From: SIG205 sp045545595
GTDB lineage: Bacteria > Bacillota_I > Bacilli_A > RF39 > UBA660
Direction: 5' to 3'
DNA: 7,243 nt
NCBI GenBank assembly: GCA_045545595.1
Contig: JAZQBG010000013.1
Location: forward strand, 1 to 7,243
The notes below the pieces were generated by a model. That model worked only from the letters and a program-made list of their open reading frames with translations, did no database searches and was not told the origin of the DNA. Shown one piece after another: positions 1-5,940 of the stretch. Made by a program: the position numbers and the translations under genes. The stretch's first letter is position 1, and the number at the start of each line of letters is the position of its first letter.

Positions 1-500
1 TTAACTAATGTTACTTTTAAAACGCCATTAAATATTAACCATAAAATAACAAATAATTTATCTTCTTCTTTACCCATTTTATCTACCATACATTTTATAA
101 ATGGTAATGATATATAAATACCAATAATTGCATACATAAACCATAATAATTTTCTTTCTGGTTTACTAAATAGCGAAATAATATTAATATCTTTATTCAT
201 ATAATATTTATCCCAAATAAAGTAAATTATTGTAATTACAGAGAGTATAATAATTTTTTTGATTATTCTTTCTTTATTTTTGCCTTTATCATATTTTCTG
301 CTTAATAATGTTGCTCCACTTATCATAAAGAAGAAAGGAACACTAATTCTTGATATTGTGTTAAAAATTAATGCTCCTAGATAAGATATTTTATCAATAT
401 CATTAAATGCTCTACAATAATAATTTGCAATATGAATTAATACTACCATTATCATGGATATTACTCTTAATAAATCCAGTCTATAATTTCTTTTCCTCAT
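1..500 (-). CDS. Acyltransferase 3 (OafA/WecH-like) membrane protein, C-terminus beyond window
   Basis: Translating leftward from the ATG at 500 gives 166 codons with no stop before the window edge, so the gene is partial. Near the N-terminus it reads RLDLLRVISMIMVVLIH, which contains the R-x10-H motif (R12, H23) typical of the AT3 family; these integral membrane enzymes O-acylate sugars, peptidoglycan or lipids at the cell surface. Next comes SRISVPFFFMISGATLL, the usual conserved second helix, and then further hydrophobic helices split by short basic loops. Known family members have about 10 helices and 330-380 residues, so roughly half is missing here. The start lies 2 bases after the stop of the upstream regulator gene. 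No good Shine-Dalgarno is visible, so translation is probably coupled. An in-frame TTG at 506-504 overlaps that stop and is an alternative start. The acyl acceptor cannot be read from the sequence. The family call is firm; the substrate is unknown. Confidence 0.88.
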   Translation of the reverse strand, partial: MRKRNYRLDLLRVISMIMVVLIHIANYYCRAFNDIDKISYLGALIFNTISRISVPFFFMISGATLLSRKYDKGKNKERIIKKIIILSVITIIYFIWDKYYMNKDINIISLFSKPERKLLWFMYAIIGIYISLPFIKCMVDKMGKEEDKLFVILWLIFNGVLKVTLV

Positions 501-502
501 TA

Positions 503-1381
503 TCAATCTGATACTGGTTCTTTTATTAATTCATCTTTTGAAACTTTACTTTTTTTAAATAATTTAAAAGTATCATTTACAAATTCATCACTTATTAATT
601 TTTTTGTCACTAACTTAACCCAATTATCATTTTCAATTACTTCTTCAAAATCTGAAATATCATATGCTTTTTGTAATTTTTCTTTTGAAATAGAATATCT
701 ATAATCTGTATATCTAATTTCTACTGAACAGGCATCTGAAACTGTTGTGAAGATTACTGATGCAATATTGATCATTGCTTCCTTTACATAATTTTCATCA
801 TTATATGCTTTAACAATTTCTTTATATGAAACGCCATAATTAATTTTTATAGTATCATCACTAACTTCAAACTGTCTTTCTTTCCATTTTAATGGCAACT
901 TCATAACAATTAATTCTAATTTTTCTCCATTAGTATTATCAAGTGTTGTTTTATATTCACTATAATAACTAATATCATATATAGTATCTCTATCTATAAT
1001 AGCACCTATATCATTATTTTCGCTCATAAATATTAATGAAATTATACTAGTTAATACTATAATTGAAATTATAATAAAACTAATTATTATGTATTTTTTC
1101 TTTTTCCTTTTGATTTCACTATTAGAATAATTAATAGTATTTTTTATTGTTTCTTCAACTTCTTTCTTATTCACTTTTTCACCTCTTAATAAATCATATA
1201 AACTAATGTTTAAAATTTCTGTAAGTGGTATTAAAACAGATATATCTGGAAAACATAAACCTCGTTCCCATTTGCTTACTGCTTTATCTGATACATATAA
1301 TTTATCTGCTAAATTTTTTTGTGTCATTTTAAGTTTTTTTCTAGCATCCGAAATTATTATACCTGTTTTCTTTGGATCCAT
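503..1381 (-). CDS. Membrane-anchored XRE-family transcriptional regulator
   Basis: This 292-residue protein has three visible parts. Residues 8-63 are an XRE/Cro-type helix-turn-helix: the core reads KMTQKNLADKLYVSDKAVSKWERG, where the SxxAVSKWERG recognition helix is characteristic. Residues 91-96 are a basic KRKKKK run, followed by one transmembrane helix at about 97-119, which places the DNA-binding domain in the cytoplasm. Residues 120-292 form a predicted extracytoplasmic domain that I do not recognise. The architecture suggests a one-component regulator that senses something outside or in the membrane (inference). The start is well supported by AAGGAGG at 1389-1395, 7 bases upstream. 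The acyltransferase gene follows by 2 bases, so the two are almost certainly one operon, and the regulator probably controls itself and the acyltransferase. An intrinsic terminator at 1486-1518 insulates it from dinD. Confidence 0.88.
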   Translation of the reverse strand: MDPKKTGIIISDARKKLKMTQKNLADKLYVSDKAVSKWERGLCFPDISVLIPLTEILNISLYDLLRGEKVNKKEVEETIKNTINYSNSEIKRKKKKYIIISFIIISIIVLTSIISLIFMSENNDIGAIIDRDTIYDISYYSEYKTTLDNTNGEKLELIVMKLPLKWKERQFEVSDDTIKINYGVSYKEIVKAYNDENYVKEAMINIASVIFTTVSDACSVEIRYTDYRYSISKEKLQKAYDISDFEEVIENDNWVKLVTKKLISDEFVNDTFKLFKKSKVSKDELIKEPVSD

Positions 1382-1398
1382 ATTTTTTCCTCCTTACA

Positions 1399-1433
1399 CT
1401 TATAATTTTATATTTTATAAAGTGAATAGTAAA
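1399..1433 (-). promoter_or_regulatory. Candidate promoter of the XRE regulator operon
   Basis: On the minus strand TTTACT (1428-1433) and TAAAAT (1405-1410) are separated by 17 bases, a sigma-A-like arrangement. An overlapping alternative is TTCACT (1421-1426) with TATAAG (1399-1404) at 16 bases, but that would leave a very short leader before the AAGGAGG at 1389-1395. The region is very AT-rich, so chance matches are likely. Its position between the dinD terminator and the start codon is right. Confidence 0.45.
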
Positions 1434-1434
1434 C

Positions 1435-1474
1435 CGACCTGTAGTTTAGTTATATATTTCGACCAGAGGTTTAG
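1435..1474. repeat. 15-bp imperfect direct repeat, possible operator
   Basis: CGACCTGTAGTTTAG (1435-1449) and CGACCAGAGGTTTAG (1460-1474) match at 12 of 15 positions and start 25 bases apart. They are unusually GC-rich for this window. The first copy directly abuts the proposed -35 of the XRE regulator promoter. An outer inverted pair, TAAACC (1430-1435) and GGTTTA (1468-1473), frames the same segment. The placement suggests binding sites for a regulator, most simply the XRE protein encoded just downstream (inference). Confidence 0.45.
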
Positions 1475-1485
1475 AAATTGATTTA

Positions 1486-1518
1486 CAAAAAAAAGCAAAT
1501 CTTTTTATACACTTGCTT
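1486..1518 (-). terminator. Intrinsic terminator downstream of dinD
   Basis: Read leftward, AAGCAAGT (1518-1511) pairs with ATTTGCTT (1500-1493) to give an 8-bp stem with one G-U pair and a 10-base loop. A run of about eight Ts follows (1492-1485). It ends the leftward dinD unit just before the XRE operon promoter. It sits only 9 bases after the stop of the small frame that follows dinD. Confidence 0.72.
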
Positions 1519-1527
1519 ACCAAATTA

Positions 1528-1624
1528 CTATTTATCTATATCACATTGTTTCATGTATTTTTCTATCCATAACTCTAAGTGTTCAATATCGACATCAGTC
1601 AGTTAATAGTAGTTTTATTTTCAT
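1528..1624 (-). pseudogene. Small frame after dinD, apparently broken by a 4-bp tandem duplication
   Basis: The ATG at 1624-1622 shares one base with the dinD stop (TAATG), a common translational-coupling arrangement. As sequenced it encodes only MKIKLLLTD before a TGA. At 1594-1602 the minus strand contains ACTGACTG. Removing one ACTG copy joins the start to an open frame LTDVDIEHLELWIEKYMKQ and then CDIDK, ending at a TAG (1530-1528) and giving 30 residues. The second part is amphipathic, acidic and codon-rich like real protein, and a terminator follows 9 bases later. I do not recognise it. It could be a small coupled gene disabled by slippage, the remnant of a longer gene, a sequencing error, or chance. 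No good Shine-Dalgarno precedes the ATG. Confidence 0.35.
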
Positions 1625-2493
1625 TATTTATTATTACCATATACTTTATTTTCAATTTTCTTCATTTCTAGATTTTCTAATTGTTTCTTTTCTCTTTCAA
1701 GTTCTTTTAAACTCTTTTTAGGTGTTGGCATTTCTTCAGGCATCATTCCACCAATATCTGCAATTGCTTTTCTAATTTTTTTACCAACCTCATAATGTAC
1801 ATCTTTTGCTTCTTTTTCTCCTTGTACATTATCTCTTATAAGTCTTTGTTTAGTTTGATTTATTCTAAATAAATTAGCAACCAACTCATCTTCGTTCATA
1901 TTATCCAAAATATCTTCTCTATAACGTAATTTTTTTCTTTTAAAAATATCATCAGCAGTTTCACCATTATATAATCCTTTATATCCTGCATTATGAAATT
2001 CAGCCATATTTTTAACTCCAGCAGATGATGCAACTTTTTGGAGTGTATAATTACCTTGCTTTGTTAATTTTCTTTGATAAAATCTTTTTTCATCATCTGA
2101 TAAAGAATCGTATTCTTGTTCTGTTATTTCTTGTTTTCTTGTTTGAATGGCAAAATATGTTTGTCCCAAGGCAACAACTTCTTTACTTGGATCTGCATTT
2201 TGCACAATTAAATAACATGCATATCTTGAAAGTTTATATTCTACAATTTTTCTTTTCGCAGTTTTACCTAATTCTATCATTTTGTTGACTTCAACAAAAT
2301 GATCAGAAACATTAAATTTACTATTTTCACAAGATGTTTTCGCTTTGTCTATTACAACTTTAAAATTTCTCCATTCTTTGTATTCTAATACTTTTTGTAA
2401 TTCACGAGCAAACCAAAATTCGTTTCCATAATCATCAATATGTTTAATATTTTCAAAAGCGTTGTTATTATATTTATTTCCTATTTTCTTCAT
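1624..2493 (-). CDS. dinD: DNA damage-inducible protein D (DinD family)
   Basis: The 289-residue product matches what I know of E. coli DinD along nearly its whole length, and the usual size is about 275 residues. Landmarks are WFARELQKVLEY (27-38), LSRYACYLIVQNADPSK (88-104), GQTYFAIQTRKQE (110-122), FHNAGYKGLY (166-175), DELVANLFRINQT (202-214), VGKKIRKAI (236-244) and GGMMPEEMPTP (248-258). The N-terminal part is BRO-N-like, as in phage antirepressors, and the lysine-rich tail after 258 is probably helical. E. coli DinD is SOS-induced and inhibits RecA strand-exchange activities; the same role is inferred here. The ATG at 2493 is chosen because GGAGGT (2503-2498) sits 4 bases upstream; the longer in-frame ATG at 2505 would put that site inside the gene. 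No LexA-type box (CGAAC-N4-GTTCG) is visible upstream. It lies 83 bases after the SWIM gene with no terminator between, so they may be co-transcribed. Confidence 0.93.
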   Translation of the reverse strand: MKKIGNKYNNNAFENIKHIDDYGNEFWFARELQKVLEYKEWRNFKVVIDKAKTSCENSKFNVSDHFVEVNKMIELGKTAKRKIVEYKLSRYACYLIVQNADPSKEVVALGQTYFAIQTRKQEITEQEYDSLSDDEKRFYQRKLTKQGNYTLQKVASSAGVKNMAEFHNAGYKGLYNGETADDIFKRKKLRYREDILDNMNEDELVANLFRINQTKQRLIRDNVQGEKEAKDVHYEVGKKIRKAIADIGGMMPEEMPTPKKSLKELEREKKQLENLEMKKIENKVYGNNK

Positions 2494-2513
2494 AGTTACC
2501 TCCATTTCTATTA

Positions 2514-2538
2514 ATTATATAATTTTTATATAAAAATT
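2514..2538. promoter_or_regulatory. AT-only palindrome beside a possible dinD -10
   Basis: An 18-bp perfect palindrome made only of A and T occupies 2521-2538. On the minus strand a TATAAT (2519-2514) lies immediately downstream of it, about 20 bases before the dinD ribosome binding site. No convincing -35 can be seen. It could be a repressor site or a promoter spacer, but palindromes of this kind arise easily in such AT-rich DNA. Confidence 0.25.
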
Positions 2539-2576
2539 TTTATTATTTTTCTATTATCCAGAAAATTACAATTTAT

Positions 2577-3029
2577 TTAATCCTCAATATCATTTCTTTT
2601 TATAAAATCATCATATACCCACTCAGGTGCATAATCAAATATATAAATTAATTCTTCAATCAATTCTTTTTTGGACATTTTATTTATAAACTTAATAGCA
2701 TTTTTATATTCATTTTCTTGATATTCTTTATATTCTTCTTGTAATCTATTTTGTTCTTCTTCAAATTCCATAGCACTGCCAGACACAACACTAAAATATG
2801 TAGCAACAATATGCTTACAAATTATTCTTTTTCCATCAGCCAAAGGACAATTACAAGTCGATTTTCTTGGATTTTTCAAATTTAAATACACACTATATTC
2901 TTTAGTACCGCAAACTATACTTGTATATTCTATATCGCTAATTGTTTTAATGTTTTTAATTTTCTTATTTTTATAGTAATCTAAACCTCTCCAACAAGAC
3001 GAACCACTAGCACTAGATATAATTCCCAT
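2577..3029 (-). CDS. Short SWIM zinc-finger protein
   Basis: This 150-residue protein contains the SWIM metal-binding signature CxC-x9-CxH: C59 and C61 in STCNCPLADGK, then C71 and H73 in IICKHIVATYF. The N-terminal stretch SSCWRGLDYYKNKKI (10-24) is the usual lead-in of short bacterial SWIM proteins. Residues about 84-125 are rich in Glu, Lys and Gln and probably form a long helix or coiled coil; the acidic C-terminus is unassigned. SWIM domains bind zinc and are thought to contact DNA or proteins. They occur in Snf2 helicases, transposases and Rad51-associated proteins (Shu2/SWS1), but the role of stand-alone bacterial versions is not established. The start is supported by GAGGTGA (3037-3043), 7 bases upstream. 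Its neighbour downstream is dinD, a RecA modulator, which makes a role in DNA transactions attractive but unproven. Confidence 0.85.
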   Translation of the reverse strand: MGIISSASGSSCWRGLDYYKNKKIKNIKTISDIEYTSIVCGTKEYSVYLNLKNPRKSTCNCPLADGKRIICKHIVATYFSVVSGSAMEFEEEQNRLQEEYKEYQENEYKNAIKFINKMSKKELIEELIYIFDYAPEWVYDDFIKRNDIED

Positions 3030-3053
3030 ATTATTATCACCTCATCAACTATA

Positions 3054-3096
3054 TATATAACACCATAAACACCTTTTTATTTCCACTATATAACAC
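3054..3096 (-). promoter_or_regulatory. Two tandem extended -10 elements upstream of the SWIM gene
   Basis: The minus-strand decamer GTGTTATATA occurs twice, at 3063-3054 and 3096-3087. Each copy contains TGn-TATATA, the extended -10 form that needs little or no -35 in Gram-positive bacteria. The HIT promoter at 4224-4215 carries the close relative GTGTTATAAT. The proximal copy would start transcription near 3047, just ahead of the GAGGTGA ribosome binding site. No good -35 is visible for either copy. Confidence 0.4.
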
Positions 3097-3119
3097 TTTT
3101 ACTCACAAAAATTACGATA

Positions 3120-3635
3120 TTAATTAGTTGATGAAGGTTTAGTAACATCCTTCAAAATATTTTTGATTTTTCTGCTATTTAAAAATACAAGTTTATTTTG
3201 AAATTTTTTTAATTCCACTAATTTCTTTTTTTCTGTTCTATAATAAGTATTTACTGTTGAAAGAAAATATAATAACTGTTTAAATGTTGGAGGATGATTA
3301 TAACATTCTATACCAATTCTTTGTTTTATCCATCTTTTTGTTACTCTTAAATACGATTTTAATCTAGTTAGTTTAATATAATATATAATATTAGCTTGTT
3401 CTCTACCTTTTTTAAATTTATCTCTTCCAACATCTTCAATTATCCACGATTTATTTTGTAAAATCTGATTAAATAATTTTAAGGCTTCTTCATCTGTTCT
3501 CTTAATATTACCATTTTCATCATCCCACGAAACTTTATCAAGTTCATATCTTTTTATACCAGACTTTTGTGATAATTGTTTTGAAAAAGTTGTTTTACCA
3601 CTTCCTACCGGTCCTATAATATATATTTTTTTCAT
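3120..3635 (-). CDS. P-loop NTPase, FlaR/adenylate-kinase-like
   Basis: The 171-residue product starts with a beta strand and a Walker A loop, KIYIIGPVGSGKTT, with GPVGSGKT at residues 8-15. The order YELDKVSWDD then SWIIEDVGRDKF resembles the family annotated as DNA topology modulation protein FlaR: small kinase-like proteins whose second motif is usually WIIDGN(Y). A basic lid-like segment follows (RVTKRWIKQRI). The natural substrate of this family is not established; a nucleotide or small-molecule kinase is the usual guess. Two ATGs are adjacent. AGGTG (3645-3641) lies only 2 bases before the first but 5 before the second, so the second (3635) is preferred; the other choice adds one Met. 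It starts 27 bases after the HIT gene stop with no terminator between, indicating one operon. No hairpin is visible after its stop, so read-through into the SWIM gene is possible. Confidence 0.8.
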   Translation of the reverse strand: MKKIYIIGPVGSGKTTFSKQLSQKSGIKRYELDKVSWDDENGNIKRTDEEALKLFNQILQNKSWIIEDVGRDKFKKGREQANIIYYIKLTRLKSYLRVTKRWIKQRIGIECYNHPPTFKQLLYFLSTVNTYYRTEKKKLVELKKFQNKLVFLNSRKIKNILKDVTKPSSTN

Positions 3636-3662
3636 CATAACACCTACTTTTGATATATAAAA

Positions 3663-4169
3663 TTACTTTAATTTTTTTCTTAATACGTTTATTTTCTCGA
3701 CATCTTCAATGTATTCATTTCTAGGTTTTACAAAGTTTTTTGATCCTCTTTTTTCAAATGAATATCTTGGAATTAATTGAACATGAAAGTGATTCATTGG
3801 TCCATCACACATTGTACATAAATATACACTTTCTGAGTTATATACTTCTTTTAGAATACACATTACTTTCTTTGAAAACGTAAAAACTTTTTTACAAGTA
3901 TCATCATCAATTTCCATCATATCTTTATAATGCTTTTTAGTACTAATTGCCACATGTCCTATAGCTCTAGGATTACCAACAAAGAAACACTCTATATCTT
4001 CATCTTCATACAACATTTTGCTTTTATTATCGCCATACAAAACATTATTATGTTCCTTATCAAAACATGTCGGACATATACCAGAATCAGTTAAATCTGC
4101 AGCTGTTACTTTCTTTTCAATTATAAGATTAACAATTTCCTCGTCACTATATAATTTTAAATTATTCAT
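3663..4169 (-). CDS. HIT-family nucleotide hydrolase/transferase with HxHxQ motif
   Basis: The 168-residue protein has the histidine-triad core late in the sequence: H127-F-H129-V-Q131 followed by LIPRY. An early CPTC pair (C32, C35) together with H80 in KKHYKDMMEID suggests the structural zinc site seen in many HIT proteins. HIT enzymes cleave or transfer nucleotide phosphoester and phosphoramidate bonds (AMP-lysine, Ap4A and similar) through a nucleotidylated histidine. Here the third motif position is Gln, as in the GalT and Ap4A phosphorylase branches, rather than His as in Hint and Fhit. The start at 4169 is preferred because AGGAGGG (4184-4178) lies 8 bases upstream. The longer in-frame ATG at 4226 lies upstream of the -10 element at 4215-4220 and so could not be in that transcript. 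It is the first gene of a leftward unit with the P-loop protein. The exact substrate is not readable. Confidence 0.88.
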   Translation of the reverse strand: MNNLKLYSDEEIVNLIIEKKVTAADLTDSGICPTCFDKEHNNVLYGDNKSKMLYEDEDIECFFVGNPRAIGHVAISTKKHYKDMMEIDDDTCKKVFTFSKKVMCILKEVYNSESVYLCTMCDGPMNHFHVQLIPRYSFEKRGSKNFVKPRNEYIEDVEKINVLRKKLK

Positions 4170-4214
4170 ATTATAATCCCTCCTACTAACATCATACAAT
4201 AAATTTCTAATATG

Positions 4215-4223
4215 ATTATAACA
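4215..4223 (-). promoter_or_regulatory. Extended -10 promoter of the HIT operon
   Basis: On the minus strand TGTTATAAT (4223-4215) is a perfect TGn-TATAAT extended -10. The -35 region, 17 bases further up, is only a T-run (TTTTTT), which an extended -10 can tolerate. Transcription would begin near 4208, giving a leader of about 38 bases before the HIT start codon. This supports the shorter HIT start at 4169. Confidence 0.65.
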
Positions 4224-4254
4224 CATCCTACTAAGATAAAAAAGTAATCATGTT

Positions 4255-4287
4255 TCGACAAATTAAAATTAATATTTAAAATATAAT
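4255..4287 (+). promoter_or_regulatory. Candidate promoter of the DUF368/PopT gene
   Basis: TCGACA (4255-4260) and TAAAAT (4277-4282) are 16 bases apart on the plus strand. An overlapping perfect TATAAT is at 4282-4287, but it lacks a well-placed -35. One of these probably serves the gene starting at 4315, whose ribosome binding site is TGAGGG at 4302-4307. Which -10 is used cannot be decided by eye. Confidence 0.4.
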
Positions 4288-4314
4288 TTAATAAACTAAA
4301 TTGAGGGATAATAT

Positions 4315-5148
4315 ATGAAAGAGATATTTACATTATTTATAAAAGGATTAATTATAGGAATTGGACAAATAATACCTGGTGTTAGTGGTGGTATGCTTGC
4401 AATATCACTTGGACTTTATGAAAAAGGAATTAATGCAATAAGTAACTTTTTTTCTAATATAAAAGAAAACATAAAATTTTTAATTCCATTGGGATTAGGA
4501 ATAATTACTTCTATCTTATACATGAGCAAAGTTATAAAATACTTTTTAGCTGCATTTTATTTGCCTACTATGTTATTATTTATCGGACTTATTATTGGGG
4601 GTATTCCCCCTCTAATAGATAAAATAAAAGTTAATACTAATAAGAATAATATTATAATATTAATAGTAGTTTTTGTTATAGTAACTACTCTTTCATTATT
4701 TAAAACAAACAACAATATAAATCTTGATACAATTTCTACCTTTGAATATATTACTTTATTTATTGTAGGTGTTATATATGCTGCAACAATGGTAGTGCCT
4801 GGAGTAAGTGGAACAGCTATAATGATGTTAATAGGTTACTACGGTGTAATTATAGATATAATTAGTAATCTTACAAATATAAATTATACAATTTCAAATA
4901 TTAATATCGCACTTCCTATTCTAATAGGTTTTATATTTGGAATAATAGTCGTTTCAAAATTAATGAATTACTTATTAAAAAAACACGAAATAAAAACTTA
5001 CTTTGGAATTGTAGGACTTGTTTTATCTTCTATATTTATTATGTTTATAAAAACATTTAATAATAATAGTAATGTTAATGGAGTTATTATTGGTATAATA
5101 TTATTAGTAATTGGTACTTTAATATCTAAAAAATTAGATAATATATGA
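4315..5148 (+). CDS. popT: DUF368 membrane protein, PopT-type undecaprenyl-phosphate translocase
   Basis: This 277-residue protein is almost entirely hydrophobic, with about eight membrane segments. It has the DUF368 signature twice: GQIIPGVSGGMLAISLGLY at residues 17-35 and MVVPGVSGTAIMMLIGYY at 159-176. The two halves look like an internal inverted-repeat fold, each with a PGVSG re-entrant-type motif. A glycine-rich helix follows in each half (LLFIGLIIGGIPPL at 87-100, GIVGLVLSSIF at 231-241). DUF368 proteins were identified as PopT, which with DedA-family UptA returns undecaprenyl phosphate from the outer to the inner leaflet so the carrier can be reused for peptidoglycan and other wall polymers. 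The length fits the family. It is the only rightward gene here, divergent from the HIT operon, and it ends at a palindrome shared with the convergent operon. The family call is firm; the transport role rests on characterised homologues. Confidence 0.9.
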   Translation: MKEIFTLFIKGLIIGIGQIIPGVSGGMLAISLGLYEKGINAISNFFSNIKENIKFLIPLGLGIITSILYMSKVIKYFLAAFYLPTMLLFIGLIIGGIPPLIDKIKVNTNKNNIIILIVVFVIVTTLSLFKTNNNINLDTISTFEYITLFIVGVIYAATMVVPGVSGTAIMMLIGYYGVIIDIISNLTNINYTISNINIALPILIGFIFGIIVVSKLMNYLLKKHEIKTYFGIVGLVLSSIFIMFIKTFNNNSNVNGVIIGIILLVIGTLISKKLDNI

Positions 5149-5149
5149 A

Positions 5150-5171
5150 AAGAATCCAAATTTGGATTCTT
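5150..5171. terminator. Bidirectional terminator, 22-bp perfect palindrome
   Basis: AAGAATCCAAA (5150-5160) is followed directly by its reverse complement TTTGGATTCTT (5161-5171). In RNA this folds as a 9-bp stem with an AATT loop. T-rich tails follow on both strands: TATTTTAATA on the plus side and TTTCATAT on the minus side. It starts 1 base after the popT stop and overlaps 2 bases of the stop codon of the convergent gene (5172-5170), so it can end both transcripts. Confidence 0.8.
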
Positions 5172-5931
5172 ATTTTAATACAAAGTTTCTAGTTATTGTT
5201 CCAGGCCCCATATTCATTCTTATATTTACATATGTGTTTAAATTATTATTGGTATCTAAGAATAATGAAGTTAGTATTTTATCATCTTTTTTAATGTTAT
5301 TTATACTTTCTTTATAAAAATCTGTATTTTTATAATCATCATAACCTAAATTTTCATATTCTTTTTCTATATTTTTAACAATTTTATTATATACATCATC
5401 TACTACCATATTTTTAATTTTAATCAAATCTTTATTTGTTAAAACTTCGCCAGTATTTTTATTTACATTATAAGTTTTATATTTATAAGTAACATAACCA
5501 GCAGTATAATTATAATTCTTATACTCTAAAATTAAAGATAAAATATCATCATTAATATAATATCTATATTTTATAGAGTTTATATTAACCATATCTTCAG
5601 TAACAATATTATCATCTTTTAATTCATTATATTTTTCTTCTATCTCTTTATTTATCTTTTTAATACTACCATAATCTAAATTAATAATTGGTAATTCCGT
5701 ACTAACTTCATCAGAATTTAAATCTTCTGGTATTTTATTTGGAATATAAATTTCCTTACTATAAACTATTTCTTCATCATTATCTATTTTATTTAAGTCA
5801 ATCTCTTTAGCTAAACTATAGTTAAACATACTTACATTATTACTGCCAAAGTATTGTCCAATTATAAATGATGTTACTACACTAACAACTAAAACTACAA
5901 CAAAAACAACTCTATTATTTTTGTTTTGCAT
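5170..5931 (-). CDS. Membrane-anchored extracytoplasmic protein, DUF4163/DUF3298-like
   Basis: The 253-residue product has a short charged start (MQNKNNR), one hydrophobic segment at about residues 8-28, and then a hydrophilic Asn-, Lys- and Tyr-rich domain expected outside the cell. The segment LPIINLDYGSIKKINKEIEEKY (about 80-101), then a strand-rich middle with YTAGYVTYKYKTYNVNKNTGEVLT, resembles the DUF4163/DUF3298 region of RsiV and PdaC-type proteins. In those, an initial 'P.I...' strand and a K-I-N helix precede a 'fd..tG..l...d' segment. I judge the match moderate and see no catalytic residues. The ribosome binding site TAGGAG overlaps the stop of the DUF3048 gene just upstream (9 bases between coding parts), so the pair is translationally coupled. 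No lipobox cysteine is present, so it should stay membrane-tethered. Its function is unknown; a wall-associated or signalling partner of the YerB-like protein is an inference. Confidence 0.7.
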   Translation of the reverse strand: MQNKNNRVVFVVVLVVSVVTSFIIGQYFGSNNVSMFNYSLAKEIDLNKIDNDEEIVYSKEIYIPNKIPEDLNSDEVSTELPIINLDYGSIKKINKEIEEKYNELKDDNIVTEDMVNINSIKYRYYINDDILSLILEYKNYNYTAGYVTYKYKTYNVNKNTGEVLTNKDLIKIKNMVVDDVYNKIVKNIEKEYENLGYDDYKNTDFYKESINNIKKDDKILTSLFLDTNNNLNTYVNIRMNMGPGTITRNFVLK

Positions 5932-5940
5932 ATTTATCTC

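Noticed and set aside
1430..1473. Possible riboswitch or attenuator from the TAAACC/GGTTTA inverted pair
   Set aside because: It lies upstream of the likely transcription start of the XRE gene and downstream of the dinD terminator, so it is probably not transcribed; a DNA-binding site is simpler.
1206..1481. Rightward 91-codon frame
   Set aside because: It lies largely antisense to the HTH-coding part of the XRE regulator and its promoter, has no ribosome binding site, and does not resemble any protein family.
2025..2288. Rightward 87-codon frame rich in Leu and Phe
   Set aside because: It is fully antisense to well-conserved dinD sequence; the hydrophobic composition is what A-rich coding DNA gives on the opposite strand.
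1486..3029. Prophage or mobile island suggested by a BRO-N-like protein
   Set aside because: The protein matches DinD over its whole length, and no integrase, transposase, att-like repeat or other phage gene is present.
4170..4226. N-terminal extension of the HIT protein by 19 residues
   Set aside because: It would begin upstream of the extended -10 at 4215-4223, has no ribosome binding site of its own, and contains the AGGAGGG of the inner start.
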